Source: DATMQA01 sp035566895 (GTDB lineage Bacteria; Verrucomicrobiota; Verrucomicrobiia; Limisphaerales; UBA8199). Taken from it: a stretch of 64,000 bases of DNA. This document shows, one piece after another, positions 44,640 to 53,600 of the stretch. Made by a program: the position numbers and the translations under genes. The DNA is taken from assembly GCA_035566895.1 (NCBI GenBank), contig DATMQA010000110.1, positions 1 through 64,000 on the forward strand, written 5' to 3'. Numbering within the stretch: the first letter of the stretch is position 1; every line of letters begins with the position of its first letter. The notes beneath the pieces were generated by a model. That model did no database searches. It was not told where the DNA came from and saw nothing but the letters and a program-made list of their open reading frames with translations.

Positions 44640-44694
44640 GCGGCGCAGCCTAAGGAATTCCGCGCGCATTTGCCAGTCCCCACTGCGGGCGCGC

Positions 44695-45612
44695 CTATTT
44701 CCCGCCGGAGTCTTCTTTAATTGGCGGGCCGCCCGCCACTGTCGGTTCGAGCCTCTGGCGCACTTGGGCGACGCTCTGGGGGCGGTGAGCGGGTTCTTTG
44801 GCCAGACACGCGGCGATGGTTTCGTCCCAGCTTTGCGGGAAACCGCCGTCGATTTCGAGTTGGACCAGCCGGCCAGTCATCGGCGGAGGGACTGTTTCGG
44901 CGACCTGTGCCCGGATGTCCCCCTTAAAAAATGGCGGGGTGCCGGTGAGCAGATCGTAAATGGTCGCCCCCAACGAATAAATATCATCCGGTGCGTTGGG
45001 AACACAGCCTTTGACCTGCTGCGGGCTAAGATAAGGCAGAGCACCGGAGGCCAGGTAACCTGGGTGAGCCAGGGCGCTGTGCAGAATAGGATTGAGCGCA
45101 TAGTCCGCCATTCGGAGCTGCTCGCGAGCGTTTAGGTACAAATTGGCCGGGCGCAAATCCCCGTGAACCAGGCCGAGCTCGCAATGCGCATATTCCAGTG
45201 CGGTGCAGAGCTGCCAAACCCACGGTCTTATCTCTTCGAGACTATAACGCTTCTGCGGCCGATCTGCCTTCAACACCGACAGTGACCAGCCATCGACATA
45301 CTCCATCGCCACGCCCAGGTTTTCGCGGTCCTGGACGAAGTCAAAGATGCGCAGAATGGCCGGATGGTCGAGCTTAGCTGCGCGCTGAATCTCGCGCTGA
45401 AGTTGTTCAATGAACCCGGTGTTTTTCAATAGCGGTTCCGGCAGAAATTTCAGCGCAATATCCTCCTCGCGCGTTCGGTCCCGCGCCAGCCAAACGTCGC
45501 TGAACCGGCCGCGGCCGAGCCTCCGCTTGAGCGTGTAACGCGCGCCGGCCAGCCGTGCGCCAGGCACCCGCGCCCCGGCTGCGACACTGAACGATAAGCT
45601 GGCGTTAGGCAT
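44695..45612 (-). CDS. Ser/Thr protein kinase-like protein with altered HRD and DFG motifs
   Basis: 305 residues, a soluble kinase fold without added domains. Gly loop GRGRFSDVW (33-41), Lys K55 (DIALKF), HGDLRPAN (150-157) where HRD has become HGD, and D170-Y-A where DFG has become DYA. The catalytic D152, N157 and D170 are kept, so activity is possible. The C-lobe DDIYSLGATIYDLLTG is normal. It could be a weak kinase or pseudokinase. Confidence 0.88.
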   Translation of the reverse strand: MPNASLSFSVAAGARVPGARLAGARYTLKRRLGRGRFSDVWLARDRTREEDIALKFLPEPLLKNTGFIEQLQREIQRAAKLDHPAILRIFDFVQDRENLGVAMEYVDGWSLSVLKADRPQKRYSLEEIRPWVWQLCTALEYAHCELGLVHGDLRPANLYLNAREQLRMADYALNPILHSALAHPGYLASGALPYLSPQQVKGCVPNAPDDIYSLGATIYDLLTGTPPFFKGDIRAQVAETVPPPMTGRLVQLEIDGGFPQSWDETIAACLAKEPAHRPQSVAQVRQRLEPTVAGGPPIKEDSGGK

Positions 45613-45639
45613 GGTGACCCCCGCACCAGACTGGGTGCG

Positions 45640-45840
45640 GTGTCGCCTACTTTAAGATTCGGTGACCCGATGAAACAAGAATAAACCGGAATGAGGTGGG
45701 TAGAACATCATGCCTTCTCGGACCCAGTGCGCCGCCCAATGGGGTAAACGCCCCATATTGCTCAGAACCCAATTCAGCTAAACAAAACCCTCAGCCAACA
45801 GATTCTCAAACCGCCTGGCCAGGGAGAGGCGGTTTTTTTG
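45640..45840 (+). ncRNA. Candidate small RNA ended by an intrinsic terminator
   Basis: No plus-strand gene lies between 44340 and the strong plus-strand terminator at 45808-45839, so an untranslated transcript is implied. The 5' limit is a guess; TAAGAT near 45653 could be a weak -10. I could not match 6S, tmRNA or another family by eye. A GTAAACG-type loop (TGGGGTAAACGCCCCA) at about 45741-45756 forms a GGGG/CCCC stem. Confidence 0.3.
45808..45839 (+). terminator. Intrinsic (rho-independent) terminator
   Basis: AAACCGCCT (45808-45816) pairs with AGGCGGTTT (45827-45835) and the stem runs into seven consecutive T (45833-45839). Textbook orientation for the plus strand. On the minus strand it could also weakly end the transcript of the small gene at 45858. 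Confidence 0.8.
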
Positions 45841-45857
45841 TGACTTCAGGTGAGAAC

Positions 45858-46175
45858 TCACGCCGCAAGCCATGGCGAATAAACGTGCGGAGTAGGCGCT
45901 CCGCCTGGCCAAAGCGGGACAGGTTTAGCGCCTGGTCTTTCCGAATCAACCGGGAGCACCCCGAAACGTTCATCGATGGGCAAGGGGATGTTATAGTCGG
46001 GATTGTCGAAGGCAAACACCACCTCCATGTCATTGACGTTAAGCCGGACGGCGACCACAAATTTGGCCGCGCGCTCGGGCGACGGAAAATTAAAGGCCTC
46101 ATCCAGCCGGGCCGTCCAGTCCTCAACGCCCTGGAAATAGCTGCCCGTAATCTTGTTCCGCAAAAATATCCTCAT
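45858..46175 (-). CDS. Conserved-looking small protein of unknown function
   Basis: 105 residues starting MRIFLRNKITGSYFQG, with an aromatic/acidic core WTARLDEAFNFPSPERAAKF and the stretch VVFAFDNPDYNIPLPIDERFGV. The composition and even codon use look coding, while the opposite strand frames do not. No known domain. The last 30 residues are proline-rich. Start at ATG 46175 because the upstream codons look non-coding. Confidence 0.6.
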   Translation of the reverse strand: MRIFLRNKITGSYFQGVEDWTARLDEAFNFPSPERAAKFVVAVRLNVNDMEVVFAFDNPDYNIPLPIDERFGVLPVDSERPGAKPVPLWPGGAPTPHVYSPWLAA

Positions 46176-46341
46176 ACGATTGTTGATCCGTCCCTCTATC
46201 GGATAACAAATCCAGGCCGAATTCGAACTGGGGTGCTTACCTACCGCGACCTGATTGGAGCGGAAGCCGAGAGGCGGCTTGGCCCTTTTTCGAAGGACTT
46301 CGCATTCCAAGGGCCCCGAAAACAGCCAATTTAGCCCTCAA

Positions 46342-46390
46342 AAAGATTTTTGAAGATTTTTTGAAAGATTTCCCGATTTTCTACGAATTA
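46342..46390 (+). promoter_or_regulatory. Phased T-tract motif upstream of the ECF sigma gene
   Basis: AGATTTTTTG at 46354-46363, preceded by AAAGATTTTTG, followed by AAAGATT and ending TACGAATTA at 46382-46390. The T-tracts repeat at 10-11 bp. The same motif (30 of 37 ungapped positions) occurs at 54236-54272. It is 273 bp upstream of the sigma start. Confidence 0.55.
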
Positions 46391-46444
46391 CTTAATGAAG
46401 GGTACGATTGTCTTGCCCATACCCCAGGGCAAGTTACGAATTTG

Positions 46445-46525
46445 AGCTAGGCAACTAGCTTGGGGCGGGGGATAAGCTGCCGCACGGGGCGGGGCCGTGC
46501 GGCAGTGCTCCTGCTTGCCTATAAT
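46445..46525 (+). promoter_or_regulatory. Structured leader region of the sigma-factor gene
   Basis: AGCTAG-GCAA-CTAGCT at 46445-46460 is a hairpin capped by a GNRA-type GCAA loop. An 11-bp stem CTGCCGCACGG/CCGTGCGGCAG (46477-46505) follows. TATAAT at 46520-46525 could be a -10 box, but I see no good -35. I do not recognise a known riboswitch. Confidence 0.4.
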
Positions 46526-46663
46526 GGGGTTGAGTCGCGTCGCACCCTGAAAGCGCAAAGGCTTGCGATAGTAGATGAAGAATCTCAAAATTGCGAAAAA
46601 GTGCTTGAAAAAAATTGGCTGCTTCTTACGTATTGCAGCAGGGCAGCGCCATAAAACTGAAAA

Positions 46664-47338
46664 ATGAACGAATTGCGCGAGCTAATTCCAACGAGGCAAT
46701 CGTTGCTAATCCGATTGAAGGACTGGAACGATAACAAAAGCTGGAGGGAGTTTTTTGAGACCTACTGGAAGTTGATTTATCGGACTGGAATCAAGGCCGG
46801 GCTGACAGACGAGGAAGCCCAGGACGTGGTGCAGGAGACAATGATCTCGGTGTTCAAAGCGATGCCCGGTTTTCATTACAGCCGGAGCGAAGGTTCGTTC
46901 AAAGGTTGGCTGCTCCAGCTCACCAGTTGGCGAATCCGCGACCAATTGCGGAAGAAAGACCCTGAGATGGTTCCGGAGGACGCTTTAAGATGCAGCTCTG
47001 GGAGTGAAGATGGAGAGGGCGATACCGTTGAAGGGGTGATCGACCCCGCCAGTCTCCATGCGGAAACCAGTTGGGACGCCGACTGGGAGGAAAACCTAAT
47101 GGAAGCGGCTATCGCCCGCGTCAAAAGGAAGGTCGATCCAAAGGCCTACCAAATGTTCGATTTGGCGGTTTTTAAGGACTGGCCGGTTTCACGAATCGCC
47201 CAGTCGCTGAATGTCGGCCCGGCGGAGGTTTACATGGCCAGGCATCGCATCAGCAAGCGGATAAAAAAGGAAGTCAAGCTTTTGCAAACCCAACCTATTC
47301 GCCTGAGCGAATCCATGGAAGCACGCGCTAATAAATGA
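46664..47338 (+). CDS. ECF-type RNA polymerase sigma factor
   Basis: 224 residues: sigma region 2 at 28-98 (DVVQETMISVFKAMPGFHY, then GSFKGWLLQLTSWRIRDQLRK) and region 4 at about 160-205 (VSRIAQSLNVGPAEVYMARHRISKRIKKEV). There is no transmembrane anti-sigma next to it. Downstream lies a WD40 Ser/Thr kinase, a pairing known from Planctomycetes and relatives where the kinase takes the anti-sigma role. The stop overlaps the next ORF by ATGA. No Shine-Dalgarno is evident before the ATG. Confidence 0.92.
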   Translation: MNELRELIPTRQSLLIRLKDWNDNKSWREFFETYWKLIYRTGIKAGLTDEEAQDVVQETMISVFKAMPGFHYSRSEGSFKGWLLQLTSWRIRDQLRKKDPEMVPEDALRCSSGSEDGEGDTVEGVIDPASLHAETSWDADWEENLMEAAIARVKRKVDPKAYQMFDLAVFKDWPVSRIAQSLNVGPAEVYMARHRISKRIKKEVKLLQTQPIRLSESMEARANK

Positions 47339-47520
47339 AACCGAACCAAATAAACTCACCGTCATTGCTGACCCTTGAAAATTTCCGCAATTGGAAGCGC
47401 ACCCTAAAAACCAGGGCCGCCGAAGATCGTCTCATGCATGAAGTCCGTCGCCGTATCCTGACAAGATTGGCCGCGCGGATGGGCGGCAAGGAATGTCTTT
47501 CAGTTAAAGAGGCCGGGTGA
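47335..47520 (+). CDS. Small ORF translationally coupled to the sigma factor
   Basis: 61 residues; its ATG overlaps the sigma stop as ATGA. It is basic and helix-prone (FRNWKRTLKTRAAEDRLMHEVRRRILTRLAARM). No known domain. The coupling argues that it is real and possibly a sigma partner, but it may be a short adaptor of no known family. Confidence 0.55.
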   Translation: MKPNQINSPSLLTLENFRNWKRTLKTRAAEDRLMHEVRRRILTRLAARMGGKECLSVKEAG

Positions 47521-47876
47521 GGTCGATTTTGCCAGGGAGTTCACGGAGAAAACATCGCCCCACGACGCGATTGTCATTGAGGCGACGAGCCTAAAACCAT
47601 CAGCATCGAAAAGGCAGTCATGCGCAAAAAGAAAACCGTTAAGAAAAAAGCACAGCCCGGATTCAGTCCCAAGCCAGCCCGCAGGAAAAAACAAACGTTG
47701 CTTGCCGCCGACGAATCTCCCAGTCCCAGCATCAGCCCGGATCCACAAACAGCAAGCCCTCGGTTTCTGAGGCGCCAGTAACACCTTGAACAGGCACCCA
47801 CTGTGGCAGTCACATCGGGTTGCTGGTGCCGTTCGAGTTTAGCGGCGAGCAAGCTCAGCTTGCTCGCCCGCGTTCT
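47521..47876. other. Spacer between the sigma-coupled ORF and the glycosyltransferase
   Basis: No clear gene except a marginal Lys/Pro-rich ORF at 47620-47781. I saw no terminator, so one transcript could cover sigma factor, small ORF and glycosyltransferase. Confidence 0.4.
47620..47781 (+). CDS. Marginal lysine-rich small ORF
   Basis: 53 residues, MRKKKTVKKKAQ at the start and SPSPSISPDPQ in the middle. It is not recognisable as any family; its low complexity makes coding uncertain. Confidence 0.25.
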   Translation: MRKKKTVKKKAQPGFSPKPARRKKQTLLAADESPSPSISPDPQTASPRFLRRQ

Positions 47877-50456
47877 ATGCGGAAGCTGATACTGACGTGC
47901 GGCCTCTCGCCCGGGGATATCGTGATGCTGACGGCAGCCGTGAGGGATTTGCATCGTTGCTACCCTCACCGGTTTCTTACGGATGTCCGTACGCCGTGTC
48001 CCGATTTATGGGAGCACAATCCCTTCATCACCAAACTCTCCGATGACGAACCCGGGGTTGAACGCCTTGACTGTTCTTATCCTCTGATCGACCGCTCCAA
48101 TGATACTCCGTACCACTGCCTTCACGGTTTTGTCGAGTTCCTCAACGAACGCCTGAAACTCTCAATGCGGCCGACCGCGTTCAAAGGCGACATTCACCTC
48201 TCCGCGCAGGAGAAGGCATGGTACTCGCAAGTGCATGAATGGACGGGTCAGAATATCCCCTTTTGGATTGTTGCCGCCGGCGGGAAATACGATGTGACGA
48301 TTAAATGGTGGCAAACCCAGCGCTACCAGGAGGTGGTCGATCATTTTCGCGGCAAGATCCAGTTCGTACAGGTAGGCCAACAAGGCCACCATCACCCCCG
48401 GCTCGAGAGCGTTATCGACCTGCGCGGAAAAACCAGTCTCCGCGAACTGGTGCGCCTGGTCTATCACTCCCAAGGCGTGCTGTGCTCGGTAACCGCCCTC
48501 ATGCATTTGGCCGCCGCCGTCGAAACAAAGCATGGACGGGGGGCCAACCGCCCTTGTGTTGTGGTTGCGGGAGGGCGCGAGCCGGCGCACTGGGAGGCCT
48601 ACCCGGAGCATCAGTTTATCCATACCATCGGAGCGATCCCCTGTTGCCAAAATGGCGGGTGCTGGCGTGACCGGGTGGTCGCATTGGGAGACGGCGAGAG
48701 GCGCGACCGCCGCGAGAACCGGTGCGTTGATGTCCGGCACGGTCTTCCCCGCTGCCTGGAGCTAATAACTCCTGCCGAGGTGATCCGGCGAATTGAATTG
48801 TACTTTCAAGGCGGAGCTGTCCGAAACCTTACAGCTTCACAGCGTGCGGCAGCCCGGCGGGGTGTCGCCGCCACGGCCCGTAACGGGTTTGATAAGCAGC
48901 CTTTGAACATTCATGAGGCCGGCTTGGCGTGCAGCGAATTTATAAAAACAATTCCGCAGTATCCGGCCCTTTACGACGGCCGGGGCATTGTTATGTGCGG
49001 TGGCGGAGTCCGCTATTTCACCTGTGCCTGGGTTTGCATCAATATTTTGAGGCGAGTAGGCTGCAAATTGCCGATTGAGTTTTGGTACCTGGGTCCGCGG
49101 GAGGTGAGCAAGCATATGGCGGGGCTGTTGAAGCCTTTGGGAGTGGAATGCCGGGACGCCATGAAAGTGAGAAAAAGATTCCCTGCGCGGATTCTCCACG
49201 GCTGGGAGCTTAAACCCTATGCGATTCTGCATTCCCGTTTCCGAGAGGTCCTGCTGCTCGATGCCGACAACGTTCCCGTGGTTGATCCCGAGTTCCTTTT
49301 TGAGACGCCGCAATTTATGAAGACGGGCGCGGTCTTTTGGCCGGACTTCAAGAGACCCTATGGTCAAAAGGCAAAGGCCATATGGCGCAGTTGTGGTATG
49401 CGTCTGCCGAAAGAAGGGGAGTTTGAGACCGGTCAAATTCTCGTGGACAAGGCCCGCGCCTGGAGGGCGCTTTGCCTGACCCTGTGGTTCAACGAAAACT
49501 CCGATTTTTATTACCGGTATGTGCATGGTGATAAGGAAACCTTCCATCTTGCGTTCCGAAAGCTTAGGCAAAACTACTCCCTTGTGCCAAAGCCCATCCA
49601 GCCTTTGAAGGCGACCATGTGCCAGCACGACTTTCTCGGCGGGCGGATTTTTCAACATCGCAACTTGGATAAATGGGACCTGTTGTTGCAGAATCAGCGC
49701 ATCAGAGGTTTCTGGTTCGAGCCGGAGTGCCGGGAATATATAAGGCAACTTCAGCGGGTCTGGGATGGCACCGTTCGTCTCCCCTTCCCGGCAAAACGTG
49801 GCGCCCCATTCCTCTCCACAGGCAACGGCCAATTGCCAAGGATCCTCCCCGTGATGATTTCGTGTGCCGAAAGGGAGGAGCTGCGAAAGCAAACCCTTCA
49901 AAATCTCGCTGAAACAGACTGGGGCGCCGAGCCCGTTTATGTCGAACTCGACCACCACCAGGGCGACGACCATGAGCTAAGGCAGACGCGATGTGCCTTT
50001 CGGGCGCTGCAAGCTGGATTGGAAGGCGACCCTGACTATATTCTCTTTCTCGAAGACGATTTGGATTTTAACCGGCACCTCCGCTACAACTTGCAATCTT
50101 GGAAACCGCTCAACACACGCCAGATAACTCTTGCAGGCTTGTATAACCCGCAGCTGCGAGAGTTGGCGTGTGATGTGAGAAACCAGGCCCGGCTCATAGA
50201 CCCCAAATCGATCTTCGGCAGCCAGGCCTTCCTCCTCTCCCGGGAAACCGCGAAACATGTCATCCGGCACTGGAAACAGGTGCCAGGGAAGCAGGATATA
50301 AAGATCTCCCGCTTGGCTGGCCGCCTTGGAGGGCCCGTGCTCTATCACGCCCCCTCCCTGGTCGAGCATACCGGCCGAGACAGCGTCTGGGGTGGACGGT
50401 TTCATCGGGCGATCGATTTCGACCGAAGTTGGCGGCGGCCGGTCACAAAGGGCTGA
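47877..50456 (+). CDS. Three-part glycosyltransferase fusion (GT9-like, GT71/MNN1-like, GT25/GT2-like)
   Basis: 859 residues without signal or membrane segment. Part 1 (1-290) starts RKLILTCGLSPGDIVMLTAAV and has heptosyltransferase features (FVQVGQQGHHHPRLESVIDLRGKTSLREL, GVLCSVTALMHLAAAV). Part 2 (350-620) resembles fungal MNN1-type alpha-mannosyltransferases: RGIVMCGGGVRYFTCAW, LPIEFWYLG, LLLDADNVPVVDP near 460 and FWPDFKRPYGQ. Part 3 (650-859) has YILFLEDDLDFNRHLRYN near 725 and SQAFLLSRETAKHVIRHW, a GT25/GT2-like donor site. The start is the ATG at 47877, where the GT9 signature begins. It lies between the sigma factor and the kinase. Confidence 0.8.
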   Translation: MRKLILTCGLSPGDIVMLTAAVRDLHRCYPHRFLTDVRTPCPDLWEHNPFITKLSDDEPGVERLDCSYPLIDRSNDTPYHCLHGFVEFLNERLKLSMRPTAFKGDIHLSAQEKAWYSQVHEWTGQNIPFWIVAAGGKYDVTIKWWQTQRYQEVVDHFRGKIQFVQVGQQGHHHPRLESVIDLRGKTSLRELVRLVYHSQGVLCSVTALMHLAAAVETKHGRGANRPCVVVAGGREPAHWEAYPEHQFIHTIGAIPCCQNGGCWRDRVVALGDGERRDRRENRCVDVRHGLPRCLELITPAEVIRRIELYFQGGAVRNLTASQRAAARRGVAATARNGFDKQPLNIHEAGLACSEFIKTIPQYPALYDGRGIVMCGGGVRYFTCAWVCINILRRVGCKLPIEFWYLGPREVSKHMAGLLKPLGVECRDAMKVRKRFPARILHGWELKPYAILHSRFREVLLLDADNVPVVDPEFLFETPQFMKTGAVFWPDFKRPYGQKAKAIWRSCGMRLPKEGEFETGQILVDKARAWRALCLTLWFNENSDFYYRYVHGDKETFHLAFRKLRQNYSLVPKPIQPLKATMCQHDFLGGRIFQHRNLDKWDLLLQNQRIRGFWFEPECREYIRQLQRVWDGTVRLPFPAKRGAPFLSTGNGQLPRILPVMISCAEREELRKQTLQNLAETDWGAEPVYVELDHHQGDDHELRQTRCAFRALQAGLEGDPDYILFLEDDLDFNRHLRYNLQSWKPLNTRQITLAGLYNPQLRELACDVRNQARLIDPKSIFGSQAFLLSRETAKHVIRHWKQVPGKQDIKISRLAGRLGGPVLYHAPSLVEHTGRDSVWGGRFHRAIDFDRSWRRPVTKG

Positions 50457-50654
50457 GTGGGGATGCAGTGCAGTGTGAGTAGCGGGCGTGTGTTGAGCGG
50501 TCAGGCGCCTAAGCAAATTGCACCGGCTTGAAAAACCGGGTGTTGAAAAATCGGGTTGCTTGCGGGACTCGTGGAGCTTTAAATACGCCCGTTGGTCAGC
50601 CAATATGCACCAGGTGCTTTCAACCGATCACCGCTAACAACCGGTCCGAAACGA

Positions 50655-53600
50655 ATGGCCTCCGCTTCCGCCTCCGCCCGGCGCCCGCCCAGCATCCCCG
50701 ATCACGAGTTACTTCGCTGCATCGGGCGAGGCAGTTACGGAGAGGTGTGGCTGGCGCGCAGTCGTCTCGGAGTCTATCGGGCGGTCAAAATTGTCGAGCG
50801 AGAGTCCTTCGAGGATGAGAAGCCCTTCGAGCGTGAGTTGTCGGGCATCCGCAAGTTTGAACCGATCTCCCGCTCGCACGAGGGGTTCATCGACATTCTC
50901 CATGTGGGCATCGATGATGAACATGGTTGTTTTTATTACGTGATGGAGTTGGGGGATGATCAGGAGCGCGGGCAAGCCATCGACGTGGAACATTACTCGC
51001 CCAAGACCCTCTCCAAGGAACTCTCGGTGCGGAGCAGGCTGTCCTGGCAGCAGTCACTGGAATTGGGTCTGGCGCTGAGCCGGGCTCTGGCTGAGCTTCA
51101 CAAGCGAGGATTGGTTCATCGGGACGTCAAACCATCAAATATCATTTTCGTCAATGGCGTGCCCAAGCTTGCAGACATTGGTTTGGTGGCCGATATCGAT
51201 GACGCCCGGTCTTTTGTCGGGACCGAAGGTTTTATTCCGCCGGAAGGTCCCGGAACACCGCAGGCGGATGTCTATGGCCTCGGGAAGGTGCTCTACGAGG
51301 CTTGCACTGGACTGGACCGGCTGAACTTTCCTGAACTGCCAACCTATTGGGACACCTTCCCTGAAAGGGAGCGGTTCCTTGAACTCAACGAGGTCATTCT
51401 CCACGCCTGCAGGAACGAAGCCGCCCGCCGTTACCAATCCGCCTGGGACATGCATGCGGAGATGGTGATCCTGGCAAATGGAAAGTCGGTTAAACGTTTG
51501 AGAGTGTTGGAACGCCGAGTGTCCCTGGTGAAGCGGGTCGCGGTTGCTTTATCATTGGCGCTCCTTGTGCTGGCGCCCTTCGGCTACCAGTTTTATAGGG
51601 AACGAGCAATTTCGGCGGAACGACGCGAAAGGCAGGTCGGCGCCAATATCGCGTATGGAAATCGTGCGCTGGAGGCCGGCGACTTGACCGGTGCGCTGCC
51701 GTATTATGCTGAGGCTCTGGCTCTCGACCAGGGCAAACCTAATGCCCAGGCGCAACACAGGCTTAGGTTCGGTTCCGTGCTGAGGCAATGCCCTAAGCTG
51801 CTCCACCTTTGGTTCACAGGCAGGGAGAGCGAATGTGTGGCCATGAGCCCTGATGGGCGGACCGTACTGAATATTGAATTCTTCGGGCAAGCTCAACTCT
51901 TCAACTCGACCAATGGGAAACCTTTGACACCAAACTTTGGTCAGAATCAGGGGCTTCGCCGGGGGGCGTTCAGCCCTGATGGACGGCTGATCGTTACCGC
52001 CAGTGAAGACAAGACCGCGTGCCTTTGGGACGCACAGGACGGTCGGTTTCTTCGGCGGCTAGACCATCCCGACAAAGTGATGAGCGCGGCATTCAGCCCC
52101 GATGGCCGCCATATTGTTACCGCCTGCGATGATCACATGGGTCGAGTATGGAGTGCGGAAACGGGCGCTCTCGAAATCGTTCTCAAGGGACATACAGACG
52201 CCGTTCTGAGCGCAGCATTCAGCCCCGGTGGCAAATACATCGTTACTTCCGGTCGAGATAACACGGCGCGAATTTGGGAAAGCGCGACGGGGAGGCCCCA
52301 CGGACAACCGCTCCCACATCCCCCGGGCTGGGTGACTGACGCCCAGTTCAGTCCCGACGGTTGCAAACTTATCACCGCGTGTGGGGACCATCGCGCGCGA
52401 GTCTGGGATGTGGCCTCTGGCCGAATGATCCAACCTGAATTGATTCACCGCGACGTCGTCAGAACCGCCACCTTCAGCCCCGACGGCCAGTTTATCCTTA
52501 CGGCCAGTTTGGACGGGACGGTTGGGCTCTGGGATGGGGCGACTCATCAGCCGCTTAATCCCAACCCGGTTCTGCGACATAGCGACCGGGTAACCCACGC
52601 TGCTTTCAGTTCGGATGGCCACCAAATCATAACCAGTTGTATTGACGGAACGGTGCGGATTTGGGACTTGGCGGGCGTCGTGGTCGCTCCTCGGCCTGTG
52701 CACGCCATTTTCAGCGACGATGGAAATCGATTCCTAACCGTTACGAACGGTCGGATTCAAGTTTGCGAAACGGTTTCGAAGCGGGCCGTCTCCGCTGAAA
52801 TACGGCCTGCGTTGCCGGTCAAGAAAGCGATTCTAAACTGGGATGGCCACTTCGTTTTGACTCTCGGCGCCAACAGTCAAAAGGAAGGACAAACCAAGGT
52901 GGAGACCTGGGATGTCGCAACTGGCCGGCAGCAAGGGCCCCCGTTATTCTTCACCAACGAACCGGCCGGCATGGTGCTCAGCAGCAACGGCGCAATCTTA
53001 TTAACGCTTGATCCCTGTAAAATCCAAACCTGGAATGTGCGCGAGGGATCGAGTTTGGCCTGCCTCGTCGCGAGCAAAAATTTGTTTACTAATGCAACTA
53101 TCAACCCTGCCGGCAGCTCTGCCGCAGCCTGGGGTGGCGCGGAAGTTAGCGTATTCAGCACAATGACCGGGCAAGAGTTATTCGCACCCCTTAGCCATCC
53201 CTTTCCAGTCACTCATGCCGAATTTAGCCCCGATGGACTCCGCCTGGTGAGCTGCGGCGCCGACCCCTTCTTTACCAGATGCTATGCTCAATCGTGGGAC
53301 GCGGTTTCAGGACATCCGGCAGGTCCCCATCTCAATCACAGCGATGGCGTCGTTTGGGCCACCTTCAGTCCCGATGGCAGCCGCATTGCCACGGCCAGCG
53401 AGGATTTTACCGCTAGCATCTGGGACCCTTCAACTGGCAATCCGGTTGCCGCCGGTCTTCTCCATCAAGAGCATGTTTGGACGTCGATTTTTAGCACGCA
53501 CGGGAAATGGCTCGCAACGGCCAGTTCGGACCAGACTGCTCGCGTCTGGAGCGCACAAACAGGCGACCCTTTGACCCCTGCGCTGCGCCACCTGCAGCCG

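Noticed and set aside
45613..45807. tRNA or known ncRNA in the orphan-terminator region
   Set aside because: No cloverleaf with TTCGA arm or CCA end could be drawn, and no 6S/tmRNA signature was recognised, so only a generic RNA candidate is listed.
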